Positions 50,582 through 59,243 of a stretch of 64,000 nucleotides of DNA are shown one piece after another. The DNA comes from Acidimicrobiia bacterium. Its GTDB lineage: Bacteria > Actinomycetota > Acidimicrobiia > IMCC26256 > JAGNEX01. The position numbers and the translations under genes are program-made. The stretch is taken from contig JACJWE010000002.1 of NCBI GenBank assembly GCA_020637365.1, positions 186,001 to 250,000 on the forward strand, written 5' to 3'. Position 1 is the first letter of the stretch. Every line of letters starts with the position of its first letter. The notes below the pieces were generated by a model. That model saw only the letters and a program-made list of their open reading frames with translations, was not told the DNA's origin and searched no databases.

Positions 50582-53103
50582 TCGCCTCCCGCTTCTTCGG
50601 CTGTGGTCAAGGGCGTCGAGTCTTCAGGTTCGTCCGTCACCGCTGTGGTGTCTGACCCCTCATCGAGGGTGCTCGGGGGAGGCAGCGGTGGAGCTGCGGT
50701 ACCTACCGGTAATGGGCCATCCATCATGACGCCGAAACCGTTCTGTCCTGCCGGCAGCGTTGGTGGTAGGTCCAACTGGTCAGGCGGAGTGAAACGGACG
50801 ACGGCTCCAGAGAGCATCGACCCGTAATACGGCTCAAGCCTGAGAACCACATCGCCGTTGTCATCGATCGCTTCTGGCGGTATCAGGTGCCTCAGCGCTG
50901 TCTGCATACCCTGGTCAAGCGGAACCCCCACAGGGATGTCGGCAATCCCGTCGCCATCGAGGTCGATGATTCCGTCACCGTTGAGGTCGTCGATCAGCCC
51001 GTCACCGTCGATGTCATCGGGCAAGCCATCACCATTAAGATCGTCAACCTCAAGATCGTCAGGCACCTCAAGGGTGGCAACGTTGCCCCCGTCCTGTCTT
51101 TGCAGGGTGACCCAGCTCTCGCCGTTCCAATATTCCCGAGGCAGCGAGGTCGGTCCTTCGACGGCCAAGCGTCCCGCCTCCGCTTCTTGACGGGCGGCCT
51201 CTGGATCGTCAAAGTGCGCGCGAATGACATTGCGACTGTCCTGATCACCGAACGCCATCAACTCAATGTGAGTGGGCAGCACGGCTCGGTCGGCAGGATC
51301 GAGCGAGGCCGCCAGCGGCACCGCCAGCGATTTCGCAACCAGGGTGTGGCCAGGAAGCAACCGGCCGTCACCCAAGGGGTCTTCAAACTCGCCGGTAAAA
51401 CCGAGGAACGCAGCGTTGGTGTCGCTGCGGCCGCCCGCTTGAGGCTGGGAAAGCAGTTGAACGATGAGGCCGCCACTGACGCCATTCTGCTCATCGGATG
51501 GCAGGGATTCGCCCGACATGACGAGGTTGGCGATGTTCGGCCACACCTGACTGGCTTCGGCGAACAGATCGGCCTGTTGCCTGAGGTCCACGCTCACATC
51601 CACCGTCTGACCCGGCTCGATGTCACCGAGTGCCGCCATAGCGTCGCCGACTTGGATCGCACAGTCATGCAACGTCCAAGGCATTTCGTTGGTCACGGTG
51701 CCGGTCACCGTCGATGCCTCGCGAACTACATCGACCAAAACGTCTCCCGGACTGACCGCTGCACCGATAGCCGAAGCGACCGTGAACGACCCCACGCCTC
51801 CGAGGGTCTGGACCTTTGGGCCGTCAGCAGTCACAGCCACTTCCACTCCACGTGCGTCGCTGCTTCCGTTTCCGGCGGCAAAGCCCTGAGGCAACAGGAC
51901 CGATGCATTACCGGTGGGGGACGAAATCCCCAGCGCCGTCGTGACGTACGAGCGAGATCCGTCAAGGTTCAACACCGTGGAATGCGACATCCCTTGTTCG
52001 GCCCGTTGCTGTTTCGTGAGCTGAACGGCTGCACCGGTCGCCAGCAAGGCGGTTAATGGCAGCGCTATCCAGATCAACCGTCGGCGCCTGATCAGAGCGG
52101 TGAACCCGAACAAGAGGGGGCCTGCAATCAGTACATACCCCAACAAGAACCCACCGATAAAGCGCACTTCCACGGGCGCAAACCCAGCCGACTCTGCGAG
52201 GTCTCGGGCCAATACTTCTGGGCCGGCGGGCGAACCGTTTGGAAGCATCAACGCGCCAGGTTTGAACGGTATGTTGAGCGCGGCGACCACACTGTCGACA
52301 GTCTCCACCCGACCGCTCTGTATCACCATCACACCCGTTTGGTCCGGGCTCCATTCCATACCGAGAGGCGCCAAATCGGGGTTGTTGCCAGCGATTCTCA
52401 ATGTCCCACCAGAGCGAACCCACGCCCCGAGAGTTCTCGCTGAATCCTCGTCAAGACTCCGCAATGATTTCGCGTCTGAAATGACGACGCTCCCGCCGCC
52501 GAGCGCTCCTGGCGAAATACTCGCGTCCGCGTCGATGCTTCGGACCGCCGCCGGCCGCAGGTCGAAGTCCGTAGCGACGGTTTCTGGAAGCGGCGTCTGG
52601 TCCGATCCAGATCTGAGCACCGCAACTTGGGGAATGGCGAAGTCGTCTCCCAAATCCTGAGATACCTGAGCAACCTCGTCGTCGCCATCGAAGACTCGAA
52701 CTCTCACTTCGTTCATTCCCATGAAGGGGACAATCACCGGGATTTTCAGCGTCTTGCGCGCCCCCGCAGCCAGTTCGAGGTCGGCGGTGTAGGCGGTTCC
52801 TTGGTTGTCCCAATTGTTGCCTGCAACAAGCTCGACATGACCGTCGACGAGCTCATCGGCTTTCACTGAAATGTTGATTGAGACGACGACTCCAGGGATC
52901 GTTGCGGTGTCTGGCACGTCAACGGTCACCGTGGTGGCAGCCCCCGCCAGCGTTGGCAGTGCGACGCTCCACCAGCTCGCGACCAGACAACCGACCAAGA
53001 CACGGCTAATCCGCCGCTGGCCTCGAATCCCAGAGACCGGCGCCCGGTCCCCCCCTCGTCGTCTCCGGATTGACCACATTCGAACATCTCGGGAGCGTTT
53101 CAA
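50578..53103 (-). CDS. Large secreted/membrane protein, first gene of the envelope operon
   Basis: An 841-residue protein of unknown function. A signal peptide near residue 35-55 (VLVGCLVASWWSVALPTLAGA) is followed by beta-rich domains. A GATase-like segment (GGGSVVISDAKSL to MLPNGSPAG) and two helices near 320-370 (FIGGFLLGYVLIAGPLLFGF and LIWIALPLTALLA) come next. Then another extracytoplasmic part, and near residues 681-724 a run of Asp/Asn-Gly-Asp-Gly units like type 3 calcium-binding repeats. The C-terminus is Pro/Thr/Glu-rich. It overlaps the ATPase gene by four bases, which ties it to the exporter; it may be the GldG-like partner subunit. Confidence 0.72.
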   Translation of the reverse strand: MKRSRDVRMWSIRRRRGGDRAPVSGIRGQRRISRVLVGCLVASWWSVALPTLAGAATTVTVDVPDTATIPGVVVSINISVKADELVDGHVELVAGNNWDNQGTAYTADLELAAGARKTLKIPVIVPFMGMNEVRVRVFDGDDEVAQVSQDLGDDFAIPQVAVLRSGSDQTPLPETVATDFDLRPAAVRSIDADASISPGALGGGSVVISDAKSLRSLDEDSARTLGAWVRSGGTLRIAGNNPDLAPLGMEWSPDQTGVMVIQSGRVETVDSVVAALNIPFKPGALMLPNGSPAGPEVLARDLAESAGFAPVEVRFIGGFLLGYVLIAGPLLFGFTALIRRRRLIWIALPLTALLATGAAVQLTKQQRAEQGMSHSTVLNLDGSRSYVTTALGISSPTGNASVLLPQGFAAGNGSSDARGVEVAVTADGPKVQTLGGVGSFTVASAIGAAVSPGDVLVDVVREASTVTGTVTNEMPWTLHDCAIQVGDAMAALGDIEPGQTVDVSVDLRQQADLFAEASQVWPNIANLVMSGESLPSDEQNGVSGGLIVQLLSQPQAGGRSDTNAAFLGFTGEFEDPLGDGRLLPGHTLVAKSLAVPLAASLDPADRAVLPTHIELMAFGDQDSRNVIRAHFDDPEAARQEAEAGRLAVEGPTSLPREYWNGESWVTLQRQDGGNVATLEVPDDLEVDDLNGDGLPDDIDGDGLIDDLNGDGIIDLDGDGIADIPVGVPLDQGMQTALRHLIPPEAIDDNGDVVLRLEPYYGSMLSGAVVRFTPPDQLDLPPTLPAGQNGFGVMMDGPLPVGTAAPPLPPPSTLDEGSDTTAVTDEPEDSTPLTTAEEAGGE

Positions 53104-53540
53104 CTCGTCGCCCTTCGGGGAGTTTCAACTCGTAACTGCCAACGCACAGTAATTCGGATTGCATAGTACCGCCAAAAGCGCGGAACCCGGAGCGGATCTG
53201 CGTTCGGAACGGGCTTTCGCCGCGCACAACACTCTTGAGCGTTTTAGACGTCCGGCGCACGATATGGGGTTCCCCGGTCAGGCATCTTCTGTCGATGACC
53301 GGTCGCGAACGATAACCGCCGTTGAGGATCTTTTGACAGGCACTCACACCCGCTCCTCATATCTCGGTAAAGCTCACAATGTCATCGTTGACAAGTTCCT
53401 CTCGATCTGGTGCTTGAGACACCGAGAGGAGCACACCCAAGATGTGCTCCTCTTCGAAATCAGAGAGATTAGACAGGAGTCCGGCGCACAGAAAGACACC
53501 GGCAACCGGTTCGGATACTGAGGGCGGTTAACCCGCTTCT
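53104..53540. other. Intergenic region before envelope operon
   Basis: 437 bases holding the presumed promoter of the minus-strand envelope operon and, at 53424-53454, a terminator hairpin. A 120-codon plus-strand frame (53159-53521) has no recognisable content and I do not call it a gene. Confidence 0.4.
53424..53454 (-). terminator. Hairpin downstream of acyl-CoA dehydrogenase
   Basis: Arms AGAGGAGCACA (53425-53435) and TGTGCTCCTCT (53443-53453) around a seven-base loop. It lies about 90 bases past the acyl-CoA dehydrogenase stop in the direction of transcription. Confidence 0.65.
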
Positions 53541-54764
53541 TTAACTCTGCGGCTTGGGCTCCCGGGGCAGGCCGAGGACCCGCTCACCGAGGATGTTCTT
53601 GATGATCTCGTCGGTGCCGCCGCCCAAACGGGCGCCGGGCATACCGCAGACCATGTGACGCCAGGCGAAGGTGCCCCACTCGCCGGTATCGGCGGTCAGG
53701 CGAGGTCCCAGTACCCGGGTCACGAAATCCGATATCCGCTGCAACTGGTAGGTACCTGCAAGCTTCGAGATCGACATCTCGGGGCCGGGAAGCCACCCGC
53801 CTTCACCCGGTCGAGGTACCGCTTGGTCGTCAGTGCAACCACGTGATGATGCAGGTACAGGTTGGCGAGTTCCATGCGGATCAGCGGGTCATCGCCGACG
53901 CCAAAGTGTTCGACCATGGTGGTCAGGCGCTCAAACGGGCCAGGGCCAGGGCCGAGGCCCATCCCGGAACCGATCGAGGCGCGTTCACTCATCAGGGTCG
54001 TCATCGCAACGCCCCATCCTCGTTGACCTCCCCAAGCGCCACGTGTCGGGGATGCGCACCTCGTCGAAGAACACTTCGTTGAAGGCCGCCCCGCCGGTCA
54101 TCTGACGCAGTGGGCGCACCTCGACACCAGGCGCTTTCATGTCGACCAAAAACCCGGTGATGCCTGCGTGTTTAGGTGCGTCTGGATCGGTACGACACAG
54201 GATCTCACCGACGTCAGCGAGGTGAGCGTTCGAGGTCCACACCTTCTGGCCGGTCACGACCCATTCGTCGCCGTCGCGAACGGCCTTGGCCGATACCGCA
54301 GCGAGGTCTGAGCCAGCGGTTGGCTCACTGAACAGCTGACACGACACCCAGTCGCCCCGGTACAGCTTGGGCAGGACGTCTGCCTTGACTTCGGGCCGGG
54401 CGTGGACGGCGACCGTCGGGCCGACCATCCCGAGATTGATCATAAAGATCGACAGGTCGGGCACCTCATACTTCTGTTCGAGGGCACGGTAAGCCGTTGC
54501 ATACTCGTTCGGCAGACCTTCGCCACCGAACTCAACCGGCCCGTTGATCCAGCCAAACCCGGCGTCGTAACCGGCGGCCGCCCACCCTTTAGCTTTGCCC
54601 ACCATTTCGGCTTCGGATTCTTCGTCGGTTTCTTCGACAATGGCGACGTTGTCCGAACCCTGTCCCCATACGAACGGCCCATCTTCAACGGAGCGCCGCG
54701 TGGAAACTCCGTCTAAGAATGCAGTCGCCTTGGCTTTGAATGCGTCGAGGTCCATCGAGCTCAT
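53541..54764 (-). CDS. Acyl-CoA dehydrogenase, two frameshifts
   Basis: FAD enzyme that introduces a double bond into acyl-CoA in fatty acid or related breakdown. The N-terminal part has FGWINGPVEFGGEG, SQLFSEP-like CQLFSEPTAGSDLAAVSAKA, and WVVTGQKVWTSNAHLAD, the standard FAD and substrate motifs. After VRIPDTWRLG it shifts near 54010 to MTTLMSERASIGSG and ELANLYLHHHVVALTT, and near 53785 to SISKLAGTYQLQRISDFV and the C-terminal GARLGGGTDEIIKNILGERVLGLPREP. Restored length is about 407 residues. It is 113 bases downstream of the SDR gene on the same strand, separated by a hairpin. Confidence 0.88.
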
Positions 54765-54821
54765 GAATCAGCCCTTCATCGCGGTCGTCCACCGAACGTT
54801 GTCACAGAAGCATCGGAGCCT

Positions 54822-54860
54822 AGACGACCCTTGTTGGCGCAGTGCCAATAAGGGTCGTCT
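54822..54860 (-). terminator. Terminator hairpin after SDR gene
   Basis: Arms AGACGACCCTT (54822-54832) and AAGGGTCGTCT (54850-54860) with an inner TTGGC/GCCAA stem. It follows the SDR stop by 18 bases. Confidence 0.7.
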
Positions 54861-54877
54861 CGCCGCTGGTGGGTGGC

Positions 54878-55639
54878 CTACATCAAGCCGGTGTACGCGC
54901 CACCGTCGACGGGAATAGCCGTGCCGGTCATGAACTTGGCTTGTTCGCTGCACAAGAACGCGACGATGGCGCCGAAATCAGAAGGGTCGCCGAAAGCCCC
55001 GACGGGGATCTTTGCCTCCATGGCGGTCAACGCCGCCTCGGTAAACGATGCCAGCCGAGCGGTGTCGTGTAGACCTGGCTGCAACGAGTTGACCGTGACA
55101 CCGTGACGTGCGACCTCGTTCGCCAGCACTTTCAAGAACCCCGTCACCCCTGCACGGGCGGTCACCGATGCCATGAGCGTGCCGATTGGTTGGCGCACAC
55201 CAAGGGACGTGACCGCCACCACCCGACCCCAGCCTCGGGCAACCATTTCAGGTACGGCAACCTGACACATGGCCACGGTCGACAAGAGATTGAGTTCTAG
55301 GGCCGTTTGATAGTCGTCGATGGTCGTCGTCTCGAAGGTGCCCGGCGGCGGCCCGCCAGCATTGGCGACCAGAATGTCAACACCGCCCAGAGCCTCGACC
55401 GCTTCCCCAACAAAATCCGCGGCTCCCTGACCGGTCGACACGTCGGCAGGAAATCCGATCACGCGCCCATTTCCGGCCGTCTCCGCGAGCACTCCCACAA
55501 CATGGTCAACGGTGTCCGAGTTGCGACCACAGATGACGACATCGGCACCTTCGGCCGACAACGCCTGCGCTGCACCCAAACCAAGACCGGCGGTCGAGGC
55601 CGCTACGATCGCTCGCTTGCCCCTCAGATGTAAGTCCAC
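54878..55639 (-). CDS. SDR-family oxidoreductase without Tyr-Lys pair
   Basis: A 253-residue Rossmann protein. The N-terminal turn reads ASTAGLGLG, then VVICGRNSD, ADVS, VANAGGPPPG (the NAG motif), LNLLSTV and VAVTSLG (catalytic-Ser strand). Where most SDRs have Y-x-x-x-K this one reads LMASVTARAGVTGFLK, so both catalytic residues are missing. Sequences of this kind form a known FabG-like subgroup without the normal tetrad. The C-terminal NSLQPGLHDT and TGTAIPVDGGAYTGL are regular. Next to the acyl-CoA dehydrogenase, a role in acyl-CoA metabolism is plausible but not shown. Confidence 0.88.
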   Translation of the reverse strand: MDLHLRGKRAIVAASTAGLGLGAAQALSAEGADVVICGRNSDTVDHVVGVLAETAGNGRVIGFPADVSTGQGAADFVGEAVEALGGVDILVANAGGPPPGTFETTTIDDYQTALELNLLSTVAMCQVAVPEMVARGWGRVVAVTSLGVRQPIGTLMASVTARAGVTGFLKVLANEVARHGVTVNSLQPGLHDTARLASFTEAALTAMEAKIPVGAFGDPSDFGAIVAFLCSEQAKFMTGTAIPVDGGAYTGLM

Positions 55640-55756
55640 GTCGCAGTCCTCGCTCTGGTCGGCACGTTGCGTTCGGCCGTTCCGATGCCGCCCCGACGTT
55701 GTTCCGAGCGAGGCTACCGATCGCCGATCCGCTGTGCTCGGAAACCTTCAAGCCTG

Positions 55757-55996
55757 TCAACTGGCGAGCGGCACCACGATCACCAGAGCAAGGAGCCCGG
55801 AGAGGATCGCCGCGTTTCGGGGGAAGGTCCCGTCCCGATCGAAGGCGCGGGTCAAGACAGACCAGGCGATCAGCCCGACCATGAGGGCGAGCAACGGCGA
55901 CAACAACAGACGACGGCCCACGATCCACCCCTCGGGGGCATCGACGAGCGGTTCCGGCGAGACAACCAGGAGCGAAATTGACCAGCCAATCAGCAT
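55757..55996 (-). CDS. Small membrane protein, unknown
   Basis: A 79-residue protein with three hydrophobic stretches: LIGWSISLLVVS at the N-terminus, LLLSPLLALMVGLIAWSVL in the middle and AAILSGLLALVIVVPLA at the end, with GRR and RDG turns between. No family was recognised. It stands alone between the SDR and the TfoX-like gene. Confidence 0.5.
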   Translation of the reverse strand: MLIGWSISLLVVSPEPLVDAPEGWIVGRRLLLSPLLALMVGLIAWSVLTRAFDRDGTFPRNAAILSGLLALVIVVPLAS

Positions 55997-56138
55997 GGGG
56001 CCTCAGCACATGTGGGAGGGACGACCGAACACGAACGCCATGAATGAGTTCGGCGCTTCTTTCGGTGAGGCCCGACAGTGCCAATGGCACCGGGGCGTGT
56101 CGCCCTCGAGCATGCCCTGGGTTCGGTAGCTTTGGCAC

Positions 56139-56471
56139 ATGGCCTATGACCCTGAGCTCGCGGACAGGATTCGAGAACTCCTCAGCCTCGTCGATGACGT
56201 CACCGAAAAGAAGATGTTCGGCGGGTTGAGCTTTCTGGTGCGGGGTCACATGACCGTCGTAGCAAGTGGCCAAGGCGGATTGATGGTGCGGCTCGACCCA
56301 GAACTCGCCCCTGAGCTCCTCGCAACGACACCTGCCCAACAAGTGATCATGCGCAACCGCGAGATGCGCGGTTGGCTCCGCGTCCAAACGACCGATATCG
56401 GCTCCGACGACGAACTCGACCTCTGGGTCAAACGTTCCCTCGACTACGCCGCAAGCCTGCCGCCGAAATAG
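56139..56471 (+). CDS. TfoX/Sxy N-terminal domain protein
   Basis: A 110-residue protein consisting only of a TfoX N-terminal domain: ELADRIRELL, then KKMFGGLSFLVRGHM, a central GLMVRL strand, and MRGWLRV. In gammaproteobacteria TfoX activates competence genes with CRP; stand-alone N-terminal domain proteins are common in other bacteria and their role is not known. Confidence 0.85.
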   Translation: MAYDPELADRIRELLSLVDDVTEKKMFGGLSFLVRGHMTVVASGQGGLMVRLDPELAPELLATTPAQQVIMRNREMRGWLRVQTTDIGSDDELDLWVKRSLDYAASLPPK

Positions 56472-56672
56472 CACTTGGCGCTTCGAGCGTTAGGCGCGCA
56501 TGCCGCTTCCGCCTCCACTCGTTCAGCTACCTGAACTACCCATCGAGCCGAGGTCTGCCTTCCTGACCAGCTGATCCCCCAGTAAGACGTCGTCGAGAGG
56601 CTACGCACAGAAACAAGAAAGGCGCTCTCCTCCCGGCCCCCATCCTCCCCGCCCAAAGAGAACGAGACGTTG

Positions 56673-57152
56673 ATGAAGTGGCATCAACGGATGTTTGCCC
56701 GAATGTACAAGCGGGCCTCGAGTACCGAGTCGCTCGCCTGGCACCGAGACAATCCCGTGCCCCTACTCAAGACGGCCGTCGCTCAGCGCCCATCTACAGG
56801 TCGAGCACTCGACTTGGGCTGCGGTACCGGCGTGGACGCCGTCTACCTCGCTCAACAGGGTTACGACGTGACGGCGGTCGACTTCGTTGCGGATGCGCTT
56901 GCAGCGACCCAACGGCGGGCCGCGAGCGCCAGTGTTCCGGTGGATTGTCGGGAAGGTGATGTGATCGACATCGACGTCTCCGGGCCGTTCGACATCGTGC
57001 TCGACTCGGGGTGCTTACATCACATCCCAAGGGGAACGTCAGGGGCTCAGAACGGGCCGTATGGATTGCGGTCTTTGTTGCGGGCGTTTCGTTCACGCCT
57101 CGCCGTAACCAGACGGTTCGAGACGACGATCAACACCACTGTCTGGCCGTAA
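56673..57152 (+). pseudogene. SAM-dependent methyltransferase, 3' part lost
   Basis: Starts with ATG at 56673 (a TTG precedes it). The class I methyltransferase motifs are intact: ALDLGCGTGVDAVYLAQQG, VTAVDFVADAL, REGDVIDI and FDIVLDSGCLHHIP. After that the protein should continue for about 70 more residues with a post-II/III motif, but the frame runs into sequence complementary to the small membrane gene at 57047-57378 and stops. Either truncated by a rearrangement or still partly active; I expect it is dead. Confidence 0.6.
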
Positions 57153-57378
57153 AACACGATCGCCAACGCCACAATCATGACGATGTTCGAAGGCATCAGA
57201 GCGTCCGCCACCAAGACCATCAGCAGCATCGAGACCAAGCTGATCGGAGCGAACAAACAGCCGGGGACTTCACTCCGAAGGGATCATCGGACAAAAGCCG
57301 CGGCGCCAGCTTCCACGTGACCACGCACAAGCCGAGAGCAGCGGCGATCATCCCGACCGCCGAGACGGCGTCACCCAT
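57047..57378 (-). CDS. Small membrane protein, one frameshift
   Basis: Begins at an ATG at 57378 with GDAVSAVGMIAAALGLCVV, then KLAPRLLSDDPFGVKSP; a frame change near 57260 gives FAPISLVSMLLMVLVADALMP, IVMIVALAIVFYGQTVVLIVV and a basic tail RRERNARNKDRNPYGPF. About 110 residues with three helices. Unknown function. It overlaps the 3' end of the methyltransferase frame on the opposite strand. Confidence 0.5.
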
Positions 57379-57613
57379 ACCCAGGCTCTCCCGCTGGTGG
57401 CACAACTCTGTGAAGCACGTTGAGTTGCGCGTCCAACATCAAACCCTCTTCTGGCAGGACGGCCTGAACCGCAGTACGTAGTTGGGGGCGAATCCGGTGG
57501 GCCAGCACGCTCCGCCGCTCGAGCCGACGTTCCAGTGTCACGCGGCGACCGCTGGGAGTTTTTCGTCCGACTTCGAAGCCCGATCGCAGGCTACAACGAC
57601 GTGGAGGCATCAT
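57371..57613 (-). CDS. Hypothetical basic protein
   Basis: An 80-codon minus-strand frame upstream of the small membrane protein gene and overlapping its start by eight bases. It is Arg-rich (TLERRLERRS) with a mixed C-terminal half (LRTAVQAVLPEEGLML). No family recognised and no clear ribosome-binding site, so the call is weak. Confidence 0.25.
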   Translation of the reverse strand: MMPPRRCSLRSGFEVGRKTPSGRRVTLERRLERRSVLAHRIRPQLRTAVQAVLPEEGLMLDAQLNVLHRVVPPAGEPGYG

Positions 57614-57625
57614 CGCTCGAACGAC

Positions 57626-57763
57626 TCAGCCGTGATGGGTGCGGACGCACAAAATGATACCACTCGCCCAGTCGACCTCGACCGTCCGCAGCCGCGGGTC
57701 TGCCAACAGGGTGTCGCGAACCTCGGCGGTCTTGTCGGAACGGTCACCCGCATGAGCTTTCAT
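57626..57763 (-). CDS. Small ORF divergent from arsR
   Basis: A 45-codon frame, AEVRDTLLADPRLRTVEVDW in the middle. Its ATG falls inside the left arm of the ArsR-type operator, so it would be leaderless or start later. It may be real, because codon third positions are G/C-rich, but evidence is thin. Confidence 0.25.
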   Translation of the reverse strand: MKAHAGDRSDKTAEVRDTLLADPRLRTVEVDWASGIILCVRTHHG

Positions 57764-57787
57764 ATTCCTTGACAAGAATATGAAAGC
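57756..57787. promoter_or_regulatory. ArsR-type operator
   Basis: Perfect inverted repeat: GCTTTCATATTC (57756-57767) and GAATATGAAAGC (57776-57787) with an eight-base spacer. It ends 16 bases before the ArsR gene start, which fits autorepression. AT-rich long arms are typical of ArsR/SmtB sites. Confidence 0.8.
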
Positions 57788-57803
57788 CTCCTAGGTTTCT
57801 TCC

Positions 57804-58142
57804 GTGGATACTGCAACGTTCACTGCCTTGGGCGAACCCAGCCGGCTGCGAATCGTCGAACTGCTCCGCGGCGGATCGCAACCGGTAGGCGTTATCGCCG
57901 AAACACTCGGCATCCGTCAACCCCAAGCATCGAAACACCTCAAGGTGTTGAACGATGCCGGTCTCGTGACGGTCGAACCCGTCGCCAAACAGCGCTTCTA
58001 TCGACTGCACTCCGCCAAGTTCGACGAGATGGCCGAGTGGCTTGGGTCATTCGAAACGCTCTGGGCCGATCGTCTGGATTCCCTCGGCCGCTACCTCGCC
58101 GCCCAGCAGGTGACCGATCGACCGGATCGGTCACATCCCTAG
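57804..58142 (+). CDS. ArsR-family transcriptional regulator
   Basis: A 112-residue winged-helix repressor. It has FTALGEPSRLRIVELL, the recognition helix in IRQPQASKHLKVLNDAGLV, and VAKQRFYRL in the wing. No metal-binding Cys motif (ELCVCDL) is present, so it probably senses something other than arsenic or cadmium. The GTG start lies just behind the operator. The downstream SRPBCC gene is the standard partner of this non-metal ArsR type. Confidence 0.92.
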   Translation: MDTATFTALGEPSRLRIVELLRGGSQPVGVIAETLGIRQPQASKHLKVLNDAGLVTVEPVAKQRFYRLHSAKFDEMAEWLGSFETLWADRLDSLGRYLAAQQVTDRPDRSHP

Positions 58143-58280
58143 CGGCACCACTGGTCGGCCTCAGCCGCCGAGACAAGTAGCCGAACGAAACGACCGCCGA
58201 CCCCAGCCCTCACGCCCCGGAACATCCACCGCTCCACATCCGACCTCGACACACCGCCGAGCCCACTCAAGAGGAAATCC

Positions 58281-58772
58281 GTGATCACACAGCTGTTCAA
58301 GAAGAAGCAGAAAACCTTTCAACTCGAACGCGTCTGCGACGCCCCGCCGAGTGCGGTGTGGAGCGCTTGCACCAACGCCGATGAGCTGCGTCAGTGGTGG
58401 GGGCCCGATAAGACGACCGTCCCGGAGTGCTCCGTCGATCTGCGAATCGGCGGCGAGATCAGAGTCGTCATCGAGGCAGGCCCCGAGATGGGCAAATACG
58501 CCGGGACCCGTTGGCCGATGGTCGGCCAGTTCACCCAGATCGAACCGGACCGACGGCTGGTCTATGAGGCTCAATCGACGACCGAGGGCGAAGAGGCGAC
58601 CACAACCATCGAACACACGAACGAACTGACGTTGGCCGAACAGGACGGCAGAACGCTCCTCCACCTGCACGTCACGATCCACAAGATCGGCCCGAAAGCC
58701 AAGATGGCGGCCTTCGGGATGAAATGGGGCTACAAGGGTCAGCTGGCGAAACTCGAATCGCTGCTCAGCTAG
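58281..58772 (+). CDS. SRPBCC/AHSA1 domain protein
   Basis: A 163-residue START-like protein with the AHSA1 features: FQLERVCDAPPSAVWSACT at the N-terminus, LRQWWGPDK, DLRIGGEIRVV, and a C-terminal helix WGYKGQLAKLESLL. Such proteins have a hydrophobic cavity and often form the second gene of an ArsR operon, as here. The GTG start is preceded by GAGGAAA. Ligand is unknown. Confidence 0.9.
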   Translation: MITQLFKKKQKTFQLERVCDAPPSAVWSACTNADELRQWWGPDKTTVPECSVDLRIGGEIRVVIEAGPEMGKYAGTRWPMVGQFTQIEPDRRLVYEAQSTTEGEEATTTIEHTNELTLAEQDGRTLLHLHVTIHKIGPKAKMAAFGMKWGYKGQLAKLESLLS

Positions 58773-59243
58773 CTAGCGGATCAAGCAAATGATCACCTGG
58801 GGTATTGGGGCGAGCAACAGGAACAGTTGGCCATCTCGATTGTCGTCGCCGATGATGACGGCGACAGTGACGAGTCCCAGTATCTCAGAGCCCAGTGCAA
58901 GGACCCGCCCACAAGTTTTGTCGTGACGGTAGAGCTAGAGACGCCCGACGGAGTGGTGTCCGCCAATTAGGCAGCGCTCCAGCTGTCTGCAACTTCCGAT
59001 GACCAAATCGTTGTGTGGGAAGTACGTCAACTGCGAAGGGGAACACCGGATCAGCAGAGCCAGCGTGGTGCTCGTCGCCCTGTCACCGAGAGGCGACCGC
59101 GACCCATCATTGCCGAGCGGCGTCGCACCCCGACACGGCCTACGACGAGGAACGAACTCCAGAAAGCGAAAGGGGAATCTTCACCCTGGGCGACCCGCGC
59201 ATCATGATGCAATGATGTAGGGCTCCCCGCGTAAGCTGGCAGC
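58773..59243. other. Region without a recognised gene
   Basis: 471 bases between the ArsR/SRPBCC pair and VapBC. A plus-strand frame from about 58820 to 58970 codes for an acidic stretch (VVADDDGDSDESQYL) with a stop but no plausible start. It could be the end of a lost gene. The promoter for vapBC must be close to 59200. Confidence 0.3.

Noticed and set aside
50887..52056. A 389-codon plus-strand frame inside the envelope operon.
   Set aside because: It is the mirror of the 841-residue gene, whose signal peptide, helices and overlaps with neighbours support the minus strand.
53159..53521. A 120-codon plus-strand frame in the intergenic region.
   Set aside because: It crosses the terminator hairpin, has no family pattern and no good start signal.
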